The position numbers and the translations under genes were made by a program. Below are positions 47,801 through 59,992 of a stretch of 64,000 nt of DNA, in pieces (position 1 is the stretch's first letter; each line of letters begins with the position of its first letter). Source of the stretch: Diplosphaera chodatii (lineage: Eukaryota > Chlorophyta > Trebouxiophyceae > Prasiolales > Stichococcaceae); the NCBI GenBank assembly GCA_032358165.1, contig JAALGY010000019.1:2354353-2418352 (forward strand), given 5' to 3'. The notes beneath the pieces were generated by a model. That model saw only the letters and a list, made by a program, of their open reading frames with translations. It had not been told where the DNA came from and did no database searches.

Positions 47801-50800
47801 GTATGCTGTGCCGCATTGGGATGTGCCTTCAGCCACTGTTTTGTCCACACCTGTCAGAGCATCATCGTCAGGCTGGGTCGGACCTGTTCCACCTGGCACT
47901 GGCGCATGCAGCCGCGCTGAACACCGACTCTGCTGCTCTGCAGGCGTCTGAGCGAGTGCGGCAGCCCTTCCTGGCGCTCATGCTGGTCTGCTCGACGCAA
48001 ACGCACGAGTCGATGTGGGAGCAGGTGGGTGCTGGGCCCTTTCAGAGGACTGCCTGTAACTTATGCAAACTGTGACGCCTGCACACCTTCCCAGGGCGTG
48101 CAGAGCAGGCTTCCTGCTCGAGCATAGCTTCCTGACCCATGCCCATGGTCTGTGACCGTTGCTCTGCAGCGGCCTGTACCCACTCGTCGGCATGGCGGGC
48201 TGCCTCGAGGCCTGCTGTGTTGCTGGCTGCAGGTCCTGCAGACGAACATCAAGCAGCTGGCGGATTTCGACTTCACAAAGACGGACCGCCTGGACAGCAC
48301 CTTGTTCACGTTGGACCTGCTCACACGCGCGCCGCTGCTGCAGCAAGCGCTGGTGAGCAGAAATGATGGTGTCTGCAGGCTTTGCAGGTCTGTCTGCTTG
48401 CACAGATATGCGTAGCTGCAAGCAGCGCCTGCTCACTGAGCGGCTTGCCCTCGAGTATGGCAACCAGCATGGCAGGCATTCAGCACGCATATGTTGATAG
48501 AATCAGCTGCGGCTTTTTTTTGACGCCGCACCTGATTTCAAGACCATGCAGACGCTAGCTGACAGACTGTGCAATGTCAACACCTGCAGCATTCTCAGAT
48601 GCTATGGCTTGCAGGTGAGTGGGCTGTTGCGGGAAGCAGAGGCAGCAGGCGCTTTCACCGGCGGTAACTTCGAGAAGATGTCTTTCATGGCGCCGCTGCT
48701 GCAGGGTGGGCTGGCGCCTGCGCCTGCTGAGCTGCATCATGCCTCACAGTAGCGCAATATCATCCACAGCTCCTGCCTGTGCCTTGACATCCGCTGGCGT
48801 CCGGGGGATCAGCGGCGAAACCTTGCCAAATGCTATACACGTTATTCCTGCCTGCTGCAGTGGGCAGCGTACCGGATGCAGAGTCCGTTCTCCGGGGGCG
48901 CCTGAAGTCGCCAGCGCGCTCCCTATTCGAGGCGCTGCGTGGGTACCCCGGGAACCGCGGCGAGGCCGACGGCGCCGTGAGATTCCCCGCCTGACCGTTT
49001 CACCCCTTGCTACCCGTTCAATGTAATGCTTACTGACGCACTCATTGCAGCGGCACTGGCGTCGGCTGCCCATTGCCGATGAGCCTGTGCTGCCGCTGCA
49101 GGTGTCCTTCATCAGGCGCACCCTGGAGCGGGTGCAGGCCGCGCAGCGCGAAATCGCGATGCGGGTCATCAAGGCCAAGGTGACTGTCCCACACATCCAG
49201 GTTTCAAGTCGAACCCTAAACTCTGCAGAGCATCCTGCCCACGGGCTTTGTTGCCTGCTCACCTTTTGCAAACAGAAAATTGCCGCTCAAAGGTTTCACA
49301 AAACTGCTTTGAGGAGTGAAGAATCAGGGCCTGTGCCTGAGTGCGGCCACTTGCGCCGCTGCGCAGGGCACGGCGCTGCCCAGGGCGGGGCAGGAGGCGG
49401 TGCTGGCGTGGCTGGCGGCGGTCGCGGGCGCCAACACCCCGCGGGTCATGGGCGGCGAGGTGGCTAACCCTCAGCTCCAAGTCACAGGAGCCGAACGAGA
49501 TGACCCCTGCGCTGGTCACATGCGCAGTGCCGACCGTTCAGCCTGAGCAGCAATGTGGCAGCACTTCGCCATCCTCCTCAGCACCATCAGGATGCGTCAG
49601 TGCTCGGTGCGCGTGTCATGGTCCTCAGGTGCAAGGCGTGGTCGGCATCAAGCCGCTGGTGCACGGCTCGTCGGACCGCTTCGCACTGGGCGCTGCATCT
49701 ATAGGGCTGCAGCTGTGCCGCCCCTTCCTGGCGGGCGAGGCGAAGCACATGGCGTTCCTGCAGCCTGAGTACCTGCAGACGGAGCTGCACAGGTGACCGG
49801 CTGGACTGATGCACAAAGAGTGCATACCTTGATGTATGGTCACTTGAATCATGTAGATTTCAGCATACGAGTTCGGCTCGTAAAGCAATGAGAGTCCACT
49901 TTCACAAGCCATGCTGTGAATCAGAGTGGCTTGCCCAATTTCCTTGACTTCATTCAGGAACACCTAGTATACGTTGCTGCTCACACAGACACAGTGATCT
50001 GAAGCTCTTCCTTTGGTGTGCGTGGCTGCAGGTTTGGGAACTTTGGGGCCCAGGCCCAGGTTCCACCCCTCGCAGCCGCGCCAGACGCCGCGGCCGCCCG
50101 CAGCGCTGCAGACGCCGCAGCTGTCACCTCGCCAGCGGGGCCACCAGGGGCTGCACCCGCTGAAGCCGCCCAGCAGGATCCAGCTGCCACGTCAGACGAG
50201 GCGCCTGGCAGCACAGCAGCAGCGGCGGCGGAGACGATCTACTTAGCACCGCAGCTGGGGGCTGGCGCGCCGCCTGGACCGCACTTTGTGGCAGAATGCT
50301 TCTTCATAACCGGGCAACTTATGTCCACTGGCGTGATACCCGCAGGTCAGCATAATCACGTGACTTCGCGAGTGCTCTTAGGCAGCTGCAATGGCAGCAG
50401 CCAGATAGAACTGCTGCAGCGCACCTGGCTGCTCGGATATAAGCAAGGCCTTCATGGGGCGTCTGACAGCTGCACACATGAACGACATAATAACTTCGTA
50501 CTCTACTGTGTTGTTGCAGCCAACCGCTACGTGCAGCTGATGGATGCGCTGCGGCGAGGCGAGCGCGGCAAGGACGTCGATGCCGAGGGCGGGGCGCACG
50601 GCATGGGCCGCGCGGCCTGGCTGCTGCACGACGCCACCACCGCGCAGCTGCTGCAGGACGGGTTCGCCAGCGACGCGGTGCAGTACGCCGTGCTGCAGGT
50701 CCGGCGCTGCTGAGGTCTTGCCGCTCTTGATGGCCCTTGCAGGTTTGAAAAGTGTCATGGGAGGTTGCTACCAGCATCTGAGCGCCAGTGCGGTTTGCTT

Positions 50801-53800
50801 GAAGATGCCTGCCCCTTGTAGGTTGTCTGTGCTGCCGACTGAACGCATCTTTATCGTGCGTGCGGCAGGTCCGGTGGCTGGAGCGCCTGATCAACGGTCC
50901 GGGGGCGCAGGCGGCGCTTGCGCTGGTGCCGGAGTCGTTGCCCAAGGACGCCGCCTCCTGGCTGACGTTTTGCGTGCAGTGCGGCCGTGCAGGTAGTCAT
51001 TCTCACCCTGCAACATCAGCTTCAGGTTACCAAGACTCACCGTTCAAAGCTGTCCTGTTCAGCTGTATTCCAGCACGCTGAGGTCTGCAGCATTGTTGAA
51101 TGGTAATGCAAGCCGCAAGCCTAATACACGAGACCTGCCGCGCTGGTCAACAGCCACATAAAACAGATCCCGAACAGCTAAACATGTCCAGTTACTCTGC
51201 GCAGACCTGGTGTCGGCGTCGGATGTGGGGGGCCTGGTGGGCGGCATCACCGCGGTGCTGGAGTGCCGCCACATCGCCAGCCCGCTGGTGGCGGACAAGA
51301 TGGTGACGCTGCTCACGGCGATGCTGAAGGCGGACCAGCGGCGGGCGGGGCCCCTGGTGTCCGCCGCCTCCTCCCGTGCCCTGCGCCTGGCGGTGCTCGG
51401 TGAGTTCCCTTTCGGGCGGTCCTCCCATGTCGCTGCCCGGGCCACCATAAGCGCTGCCAGGGCCACCATAAGCTGAGATCTTTGCACACTCCCTTTGTGC
51501 ACATCATCCTGGCCTGGGTGCACAGTACCCATGCCACTGTATGCATAGTAACAAAGGTTCGGCGGCCACCCAACCGCTGGAGCGCTGACGCTGTGGTGAT
51601 TGCATGGTGCCAGGCACGGGCGCAGCGCAGCAGCACCTGCTGCCCGCCCTGATGCGCGTCTATGCGATGGCTGATGCGGTGGTGGGTCTCGATGTCGACC
51701 GCGACTCGTTCGATAAGTTCAGGTGTCGTTCGATGATGACCACAAGACACTCCTTATCTGAATCTATAAACGTTGCTCTGCAGGATGCCATGCGTCACAG
51801 TCTGGCAGCTGCTGATGTCATGTCATATCACTGGAAGTGCTTGGTGCACATCATGCAAAGTTGTACAGCACATGCACATGGCACCCAGCAGCTGCATTCC
51901 TGTGCACTGTGCAGCATGCGGCACCACATCGACGAGCTGCTGCTGGACATCTGGCGGGACCCGGCGCAGAAGAAGGCGCTCACGCGGCTCGCCGCCGAGG
52001 CAGCCTCGGTCAGCAAGCCGTCAGGCGCTCAGGACCAGCAGCCTGACGACCTGCCGGCAAAAGGCGGCGGCGCGCTGCTGGTGGACTACGCCCGCGCGAT
52101 GCTCAATAGCCTGATGTACATGCTCGGGGTGAGTTCATGTCAATGGCGCTTACCTTGTTGGCTCAATAGCACATTGCATCTGTCACCCAGCGTGCTCATC
52201 CATCTTGCATGGCCAAGTGATCTGGCGATCTGTATCTTGGCATATATTGACCTGCCAGTACAACCATCGTACGCATGCAAAATATGAACAGTGGAGATGA
52301 GTATGTCCTGTGGGAGCAGCGCCTCACTGCTCGGAGCTAATTCTTAGGTCTAGAGTGCCTGTTGCAGGACTCGCTGGAGCGCTTCTACGATGTGCACAAC
52401 ATCGAGCAGAACCAGGCTGACGAGGCTGCCTGGGCCGCGCTGCCTGCCTCGTGAGCTGCTTCGTGCCTACACACACTGAACCATACTTATGGACTCTGCC
52501 ATAAGCTGCCAGCTGTGCACGGCACCTGCACCAGCTGCACAGCCATCAAGCCAGCAATCCGCAGCCAGCAGTATGGCGCACAGCCGCAAGGTGATATAGC
52601 AAGCATGGCATGCGTCTACAGGGAGCGGGAAACAAAGCTGCGCTTCCGGGAGTCACAGCGCGGGCTGGGCGGCAGCTACATGCGCACCGCCGTCACCACC
52701 CTGCAGCTGCTGCTGGAGCTGGTGTCGGACGAGCAGGTGCTGGTCGTTTCCTGCAGCTCGAAGGTTGCTCGCATAGCGCTGCTGGTGTGCAGGCAGCCTG
52801 CATGTGGCCTGATGAGTGTCAACTGTAAGACGTCTAGCTGAGCGCACGGCAGCATAGCAGTTTGGGTGCTTTTCACCTGCTACAGCAGACCATAGGCATG
52901 TACATGCAGTGTGCAGCGGCGCTGCTGCTTCTCGCGGCGACAGCCACGAAGCATAGTGCTGCCACGCAGGTGGCGGCCACGTTCCTCGCGCCTCCGCTGA
53001 TCGGCCTGGCCGCGTTTTCCTCTCTGCACTTCCTGGAGCTGCTGGTGGGCCCCAAGGCCGCGGGCCTGTCCATCAACGACCCCGAGAAGCTGGGTGCGCT
53101 GAACGAATCGCAGCTGGTCTTTTGCTGTGGTCCAATGTGCCCAGCGCGCGGCTGCGGCGCTTTGGTTCACCATGAATAGGCCAAGCAATGGTACCTGGGG
53201 CCTGAGGAGGATCAACTGGCGTGATGTGTCCTGGAGTGACATCTCGATGAGCAGCGTTCAAGGTCGCTGTGAGCGCCTCAATGTTGGATGCACCTGCGGC
53301 TGGCTCCTGCGGCTGGCGCATCGGGCTCGACCTGCATGAGAACCTGCGTGATCACATGGCCAGTTGACCAACAGTCTGCAATATCAGTTGCAATGCCACT
53401 GCAGAAGCAGAACCTGTTCCTGTGCCACATGCAGGCTTCGACCCGGTGAAGCTGTCGGTGGCGGTCTCCGAGTTCATGCTGCACCTGGCGCGGCGCCCGG
53501 TGTTTGTGACAGCCATCGCCGAGGAGCCGGACTACAACGAGGCCATCCTGAAGGTCGGTTGACGCTATTTCTGTGGCAAACAGCGACTGTTTGTGCAATA
53601 ATGTCGCAGTCAGGCAGCAACAAGCTCTCTGCATGACTTCATGGCTCACCTACAGCACAGAACTGGCTCACGAGTCTCCTGTCCGCAGGACTTCTACGAC
53701 AAGGTGTCGGCGGGTGCGCTGGGCGCCCACGGCCATGCGGTGGGCCTGGAGCAGCTCATGCAGCAGGTGAGCGGAGTCATGAGCTGCCGCAGAAATCTGG

Positions 53801-56027
53801 TGCAGACGCGATGCCATGGCCAGCAGCAGACTCACAGCTGGGAGGCAGAGTGTCTGCATGGAACCCCTGACCAGCAGCACCCCTGTGTTGCCGTGCTTTC
53901 GCTGAGCATCACGTCACAGCATGCACTCACCTTGAAGGGGCTGAGTATCCTCTTGGCACCCTTGGCTTAGGCGTGCGCTCCCTGCATGCAGGTGGCACAG
54001 ATCAGGGGCAAGGAGGCGGCCGCAGCAGGAGGCCCTGCAGCAGGCGCGGACGAGGCCCTGCAGCTGGATTTCGCGCAGCCAGAGCCCGAGAACCTCGACG
54101 AGGTGAGTGCTCGTCGGTCAGGATGCGCTCACTACCTGGACCTGCTGCTTCACAACACTCAGTAAGGCGGCTGCTGTGCAGTGATGGAAAATGCAGCGCA
54201 CATGCTGCAGCAGTGTCCAAGCCGCAGCCCTGCCATGCCAGCGGTGCCGATGGAGATCAGCAGCGCCACTTGACACTACTGCAGGCGTACCAGGCGGCGC
54301 TGGGCGAGGTGCAGACGGGCGACTTCGACTCCACTGCGCCCCGCGCCTACAGCAGCCTGTACTCGGAGCTGGCCGCCACCAATGCAGGTGGGTGCATCTG
54401 CCGCCAACCTTTTGACGGCAGCGGCCAGTGGTGGAGTCTGCGCAGAGGCACAGCTTGCCTGAGGAGGATGAGTCAGGGGACCAGCATGGCAGCTGCAGCA
54501 AGTATGCTGGCTGCAGGCGACACGGCGGCCAAGATGCGGAAGCTGGGGAAGGAGCTGAAGGCGCTGTCGGGGCGCACGCGGCTGCCAATGAATGCAGCGG
54601 CCGCCATCTACCTGCGCTACGACTCCGACCGCATCGACAAGATGCGCGCCATCATCACCGGTGGGTTCACCATGCCACTAAGCTCACGCTGGCCCTCGAT
54701 TCCAGCCTCGCTACACTCGCCATAGCAGCTGCACTGTGCGCTGGTCAGGTCCACCTGGTGATCAACTTTACCACCTGCTCGTCGGGATGTGCTCTTGCAA
54801 GGTCTGCTTGCATTCGACTCGCCGCATGCTTCATGAACTGCTGCTGACGTGCCTGCTTCACTGCAGGGCCGGAGGACACGCCGTATGAGGGCGGCCTGTT
54901 CGTGTTTGACCTGTTCTTCCCGGCGCAGTACCCGCACCTGCCCCCCAGCATGAAGCTGGAGACGACGGGGCAGGGCAAGGCCCGCTTCAACCCCAACCTG
55001 TGAGGCCCCGTTCTGCCGCCCCGCTGACCAGAAACCAGTGCAGCGGCCCTGCGCTGCAAACGCAGCATTGGCTGCTGTGCTGTTAAGGGTTCAATGTCAT
55101 CACTCAGCTGGCATGGGTGCCGTCAACTGTGGCTCGAGTCTACTGCCTGTGGTGCAGCTCTGAGTGACACATGCGCTGTGCAGGTATGCGGACGGCAAGG
55201 TGTGCCTGTCGCTGCTGGGCACCTTCAGCTCGTCGGACGCCTCGGAGCGCTGGAACCCCGCCACCTCCTCCCTGTTCCAGGTGCCGCGGCAGCGCTGCCA
55301 GCACACTGGCTCTCATGATACCATGTCCCTGCCGCCTGCTTGCCAAGCTGTGTGCAGTGACGGTCGAGAGTCCTCTACTGCTGAGTGCGGCCGCCCGCTG
55401 CTGCCGCAGGTGCTGCTGAGCATCCAGGGCATGATCCTGATCGGGGACCCGTACTTCAACGAGCCCAGCGTGGAGCAGATGCGCAGCACCGCGCAGGGTG
55501 CCTCCACGTGCGTCCGCCTGCAGCAGCAACCACCGCCTGGCCCTGGGACCCTGCTGGCTGTGCACCGTGACCCGCTGCAGGCAAGGCTGGTGGCGTGCTG
55601 TCCAGCTGATGCAGCGGCTGTGCTGTCTGCGCAGGTCGGCCGAGTACAACTTCGGCGTGCAGCTCAACACGATGCGGTGGGCGATGATCGACCAGCTACG
55701 CCACCCGCCCCCCGGCTTCGAGGTGTGTAGCCTGCATGATCACATACTATGCATAGTATTGCTGACAACACAGCTCTGAGACGTCGACGCGGAGTCGTCT
55801 GCTAGGGCAAACCTCCGGTTGGCAACGTGGGACAAACTCATCTGCAATCACTCGTCGCTCTGCAGGAGGTGGTCAGCCAGCACTTCAAGCTGCTGCGGTG
55901 GCGCATCATGCGAACAGCAGCAAAGTGGCTGCAGGCAGCGCAGGCGTTGCCGGCCATTGACGACGTCAGCGTTGGGCGCATGCGGGCCACCATCACGGAG
56001 CTGCACGGCCTGCTGGCGGCGTTGTGA
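44843..56027 (+). CDS. E4-E2 fusion: UIM/UBA-like N terminus, UFD2/UBE4 core, C-terminal BIRC6-type UBC domain
   Basis: Predicted ubiquitin-chain enzyme. The first exon (44843-44902) is a ubiquitin-interacting motif ([14 protein letters not shown]); a second UIM-like ([13 protein letters not shown], near 45420) and a UBA-like segment ([19 protein letters not shown], near 46000) follow in an Ala-rich region. Exons from about 47.2 to 53.8 kb match the UFD2 core: [75 protein letters not shown] and [23 protein letters not shown] exons: 54285-54387, 54517-54660, 54867-54999, 55184-55280, 55410-55507, 55635-55722, 55866-56027. They carry [39 protein letters not shown] (catalytic Cys codon 55203-55205) and [12 protein letters not shown]2 normally ends in a U-box, and none is seen between core and UBC. 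Core exon limits are approximate. The gene could be two transcripts, but phases join cleanly at the core-UBC transition. Confidence 0.82.
54285..56027 (+). other. UBC (E2) domain of the E4-E2 fusion, BIRC6/UBE2O class
   Basis: Seven in-phase exons. Domain order matches the C terminus of BIRC6: a leading helical segment ([20 protein letters not shown]), [44 protein letters not shown] with the active-site Cys, [34 protein letters not shown] and a final KLLRWRIM helix. The HPN-like asparagine is in RFNPNLY. The tail ends at TGA 56025-56027. Confidence 0.88.
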
Positions 56028-56405
56028 GTGATCAGAGCAGTGTGGCAGATGTGCTTGTACTTGTGAAAATCTGGTGTAGGCTGGAGTCTACTGTGAGACA
56101 GTGTGGCTGTGCGTATATGATGTGGGATACTCGATAGACCTTGCAGTGTAAACAATATGTGGTGTAGCATGCAAGTCCCGACGGTGCTGTATCTTCTGTG
56201 CGTTTCATAGTGAGCTGAAGTTTGTCACCAAAGCCGTATGCTGGGCAACAAGCTGAATCTAGCAGTGCTCTGCTCAGCATGCGACTGGCAGCATGCCAGC
56301 AGCATTCGTGCAATAGCCATCAACCAGAGAAATCAAAAACAAGACCAACTGCTGGAGTACAACTGCATGTCCAGCCGCTGGATGTCCGTGTGCGGCATGG
56401 TCTCA
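56028..56405. other. Convergent spacer between E4-E2 gene and oligoribonuclease
   Basis: 378 bp between two stop codons, with TGTAA at 56147-56151 (120 bp after the E4-E2 stop). No other feature is seen. Confidence 0.5.
56147..56151 (+). terminator. TGTAA polyadenylation signal, E4-E2 gene
   Basis: TGTAA (within GTGTAAAC), 120 bp downstream of the stop codon. Confidence 0.45.
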
Positions 56406-57935
56406 CTACCGCCGCCGGCGCTGCCCTTGCTGCTGATGCCGCTGCCGCTGGTGCTGTTGCTGCTGCGCTTCGTCTGACTGCTGCAGCTCGGCTGGCTTGA
56501 AAATGCTCCGCCTGCATAGCAGCCACACCTATCACCATAATGTTATGTGAACACTTTGCCGTGGCATGCACTGCAGTGGTCATCCAGTACAACGAATACA
56601 TGCGGCCTTGCCGCTTCTGCACAGATGGCCAGCAGCGCCCACGGCACCTGTAGTGGCGCAGCTGCCGAATGGAGTCCTGGATGTCGGACAGCGCGGTGTG
56701 GGCGTTGCGCTTGCGCGGCGCCTTGTTGTACTCTGCGGGGTACCACCGCCGGCACAGCTCCATCACCGTGCTCACGTCCTGAAGTGAGAACATCATGTCC
56801 TGGTCATGTCCTCATGACACAGGGTGCGGTGCCCGACACTGAGGTATGCATCATGGCAGCCACAGCGTTGCGACGCCCAGCCACAGCGTTCTTCCAAATG
56901 CTGCACGCCAGCTGGGTTATTGCCAGCGGTGACGCTGCCAGGCACGCACCACCACGCGGTAGGGCAGGTGCGCCGCCAGCCGCGGCATGTCCTTCCGCAG
57001 GAACGCCAGGTCCACGTGGACGCTGCTGCCTACAGATCAGCCAAATCGCCACAGATTAAACAGCACTCCTGCATGCAGCAAGCTGCAGCCAACACAGTGC
57101 TGAGAGCATACAGAGGCAGGAGCCGACTGCAGGGGTGGTTGACTGAGCTATCAGAGCCAGACCTGCCAGGTGGTGCCGCGTCGTGTCATCCGTGTACCGC
57201 TGCACGAAGTCCAGCACCTGCTCCTCCGCCTCCTGCAGGCAGTCGCCACTCCGCGCCTACTTCTCTGGCTGCCGCCACTAGCCATGCTGCAGGCAGTGCG
57301 ATGTGCATCGTTGGCTGCAGCAGGCGTGCTTCCAGGTTCGCGCACCTGCATGCTGACGGTAGAGGCGCGGCAGCGGGCGGTGAGGCCCGAGGCGCCGTGG
57401 TGCTCGCACGACCAGGCGTTCATGCCGTCCAGCACCTCGTCGCTGTGGTGGATCGCCACCTCCGGGCCCTGTTTGCAGCAGCCCCAGCCGTCAGCATGTA
57501 CCTCGGTTGCTGACACCATGCTGCAGCCGCCTTATAGGCGCCGCCACCTGGTGTTGCACACGCGGCTTTGCGGCAGACAGGCACGCGATGCAGCACTGCA
57601 GCTGGCTACCAGCGACTCACTGGGAGCTCGTTCTGCAGGTGGCTGTCGGTGATGATGACGGCGATCTCAATAATGGAGTCCCGCCGGGGGTCCAGCCCCG
57701 TCATCTCCAGGTCCATCCAGATGAGCGCATTCTGCACCAGTCCCGGCCGTGGCGGGGCCGCTGCTGCTCCTGCTGCGCCGTTCTGCGACCCGATCGGAGC
57801 GTGCGATGCTGCAGCTCCTTCGCCGCCAGCAGTGCCTGCCACCGCTGCGCCCACCGCGGATGCGTAGCTGCGGCCGTTCGCAACCAGAGGACGCGCACTG
57901 CAGCAGCATGGAAGTCGCTTGGGATACCGATGCAC
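56406..57935 (-). CDS. Oligoribonuclease (REXO2/Orn family, 6 exons)
   Basis: DEDDh 3'-to-5' exonuclease that degrades oligoribonucleotides of 2-5 nt, usually in mitochondria and cytosol of eukaryotes. Exons in transcript order: 57935-57621, 57468-57346, 57232-57163, 57029-56950, 56778-56648, 56511-56406; 274 residues. Motifs: [13 protein letters not shown] (first acidic pair), [72 protein letters not shown] (catalytic His and Asp) and the closing [10 protein letters not shown], then a Gln/Arg-rich tail. From Met 57935 the N terminus is basic and Ser/Ala-rich, like an organelle-targeting peptide. An alternative first exon from Met 58143 (MSYYAALQRLSVQE) with donor near 58011 and acceptor near 57872 also joins in frame. 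Confidence 0.9.
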
Positions 57936-58466
57936 TGTGGATGCAATGGCGCGGGTTTACGTGTATGGTGAGCTGCGCTTTAGTGTGCGCTGCCCAGTTC
58001 GCACACCTGTCAGCTGGCTCCGCTGGTGTCCCATTGGCTACGGGCGGTTGTGCCTCTGGCGCTTCTGCCAGCGGCTCCTCTGACGGCTGTGCTGATTCGG
58101 TCTCCTGCACCGACAGCCGCTGCAGCGCGGCATAGTAGCTCATGTTGCCGCAGCCGCCTGGCGTGCGGCGGTGCTGTTCAAGCTGCTGCAGGATAGTGCA
58201 GGGGCACGCAGAGTTACAGCAGATTGCCACTGATCACAGTTACTGTAGCATCAGTAGTGTTGGAGCGGCTGAGAATCAGTGATACAGGTCAGCCTTTGAT
58301 CGCATGTGTTAGATGGGCAGATGCCAACATCAGAATGCAGCAACAGCATGCATGGCGCTCAGCAATCGAGTGCAAACGATCATGCAGGAAGTGATCACAT
58401 CGCCAACAACACTAGTGATCGCAGCGGTACTGAGCACGGACATGAAAGGCTCGCTCTGTGAGCAGT
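57936..58466. other. Region upstream of oligoribonuclease
   Basis: Presumed promoter and leader of the oligoribonuclease gene. It contains the possible alternative first exon (about 58011-58143, reverse strand). Nothing else is recognised. Confidence 0.4.
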
Positions 58467-59045
58467 CATGTAGGGCACCTTAACACTAGGCAAGAAAGGG
58501 TGGTTTTGATAGCAGAATTTCAGTGGGGCTGTGCCGATTGATAGCTGGTCCTGTGCAGATTGATAGCTGCGAACGCGGCTAAGTGCCGCCAGCACACAGC
58601 CCCTCAACATGCGCGACCCGTCTCAGAACATACTTTGCCATCTTGTCGGGGCCATCTGGTAGGGTGTGACCTCTCGCACCGGCGATGCGGCACGCTATAC
58701 CGTCCTGCGTCGAGGACCCTCCGGCAGCTAAACCGGCAGCAGTCGAGGCCCACGCACAGTGACAGCCCCGCGTGCCGCAGCGGCGAAGGCTGGACAGTCC
58801 TGAGACTGCACTTTGCCGGGCAGACATGCGGTGGGGGCCTAGGCTGGCCGTGCACGGGTGTTTTTGGTCTGCAGGCTTGTCAGGCATGGCGTCGTGCTGC
58901 GCGCGCCTTGGGCAAATGCAGCAGGTGAGCGGCAACCTGGGAGTGGGTCTGGCATCAGCAGCACCTTCTGTGCGGCTGTGCGCCCCGTACGCCTGAGTCT
59001 GCAGCGACATCGAAGCCTTTGCTCTGAGTCGGGTTGGGCGCGTCT
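58467..59045. repeat. Long inverted repeat, left arm
   Basis: Begins CATGTAGGGCACCTTAACAC and is the reverse complement, at high identity, of 63430-64000. The arms differ by a 9-bp indel and scattered substitutions and fade out near 59045 and 63430. An 18-bp match (59174-59191 with 63286-63303) persists further in. About 4.4 kb separates the arms. Confidence 0.9.
58690..59000 (+). other. Possible coding fragment in the left arm (unknown)
   Basis: One forward frame reads CVEDPPAAKPAAVEAHA up to a GT donor (58757), and after an AG (58875) reads LSGMASCCARLGQMQQ up to a GTGAGC donor. In the right arm the same frame differs partly by synonymous changes. The 9-bp arm indel lies inside the predicted intron. 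This might be two exons of a duplicated gene fragment, but no start, stop or family is recognised. Confidence 0.25.
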
Positions 59046-59942
59046 CCGGGCTGTTAGCTGCCTGTCTGCGGCCGACTGCCCATCCGGGACGTCTAACTGG
59101 GCTTTACAGTCATATTACGTGCCCGCAACGATGCTTCCTGTCCCATCGGGCTGCTACTAGAAGGATTGCCTCCATGCACATCCATCAGATGCGATGCCCA
59201 GGTTCCATCGGTTGCATGAGAGAGCTGTCAAGCGAGCAAACAAGGCTCCCGCGTGATGCCATCACCCCCTGTAGGCCCTTTTACGTGCGGGCAACATTGG
59301 CACGTCGCAAAGCTGAAGCATTACATTGCACAACGCCCTGCGCTGCACATGCGCTTTCAGTGTTGGGAACCAGCATGGAAGCAGCTGCTGCTGTCAGCAA
59401 AGGCCTGAAACTGCCCACAGCAGATTGTCAGCTCCAGAAGCACCCGCAGATTGCTGGCGTGTAGCAGGTGCAGCACTGAGCATCAGCGCCATGGACGATC
59501 CACCACCGACAGCCGCAACCAGGCCAGCTGCTGTTGCAACTGTTGCCCTGTAACCGTTCAGACCCTACAGATACACACTCACAAAGTGTCCCGTTGCTTC
59601 TCAGTATGTGGCAGCCTCACTGTCATATGTACCAGCAGCGCAACATGCGTCAAGCTGCAACATACATCTACGCCAATGCTTGCACCTGCCATTTGGCTGC
59701 ACCTCTCTCCTCTCTAGGATGTCCAGCTGCCTCTGCACGGGCAGCGAAGATTTCAGCTGCTTTTGCCTACAGACTGTACAGCACCCCTGAGTGCACATGG
59801 GATGGTCCTGTGCGGACGCTTGTACGCCTAACATGAAGTCTTGGCTGAACGCGAGCAGCTGAAGTGTTGTTGCTAAAGTGTTGCTGGTGCACGTGTATTG
59901 CATGTGCGGCCTGCAACACCATTGCTGGTTGCCAGCGGAAGA

Positions 59943-59992
59943 CACCTGGACTGAAAACCTGCACCTGGACTGGAAACCTGCACCTGGACTGG
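59943..59992. repeat. 19-bp tandem repeat, about 2.6 copies
   Basis: CACCTGGACTGGAAACCTG and a near-identical unit, followed by a partial third copy, end to end in the gene-poor spacer. Confidence 0.8.

Noticed and set aside
53970..54290. Hidden U-box between UFD2 core and UBC domain
   Set aside because: All three forward frames were read and none has the D-P-L/M...DPV...I...L...DPF-R pattern of a U-box.
44843..56027. BIRC6 (BRUCE) orthologue
   Set aside because: The E2 domain is of BIRC6 class, but no BIR domain or WD-like N terminus is seen, and the body of the protein fits the UFD2 core instead.
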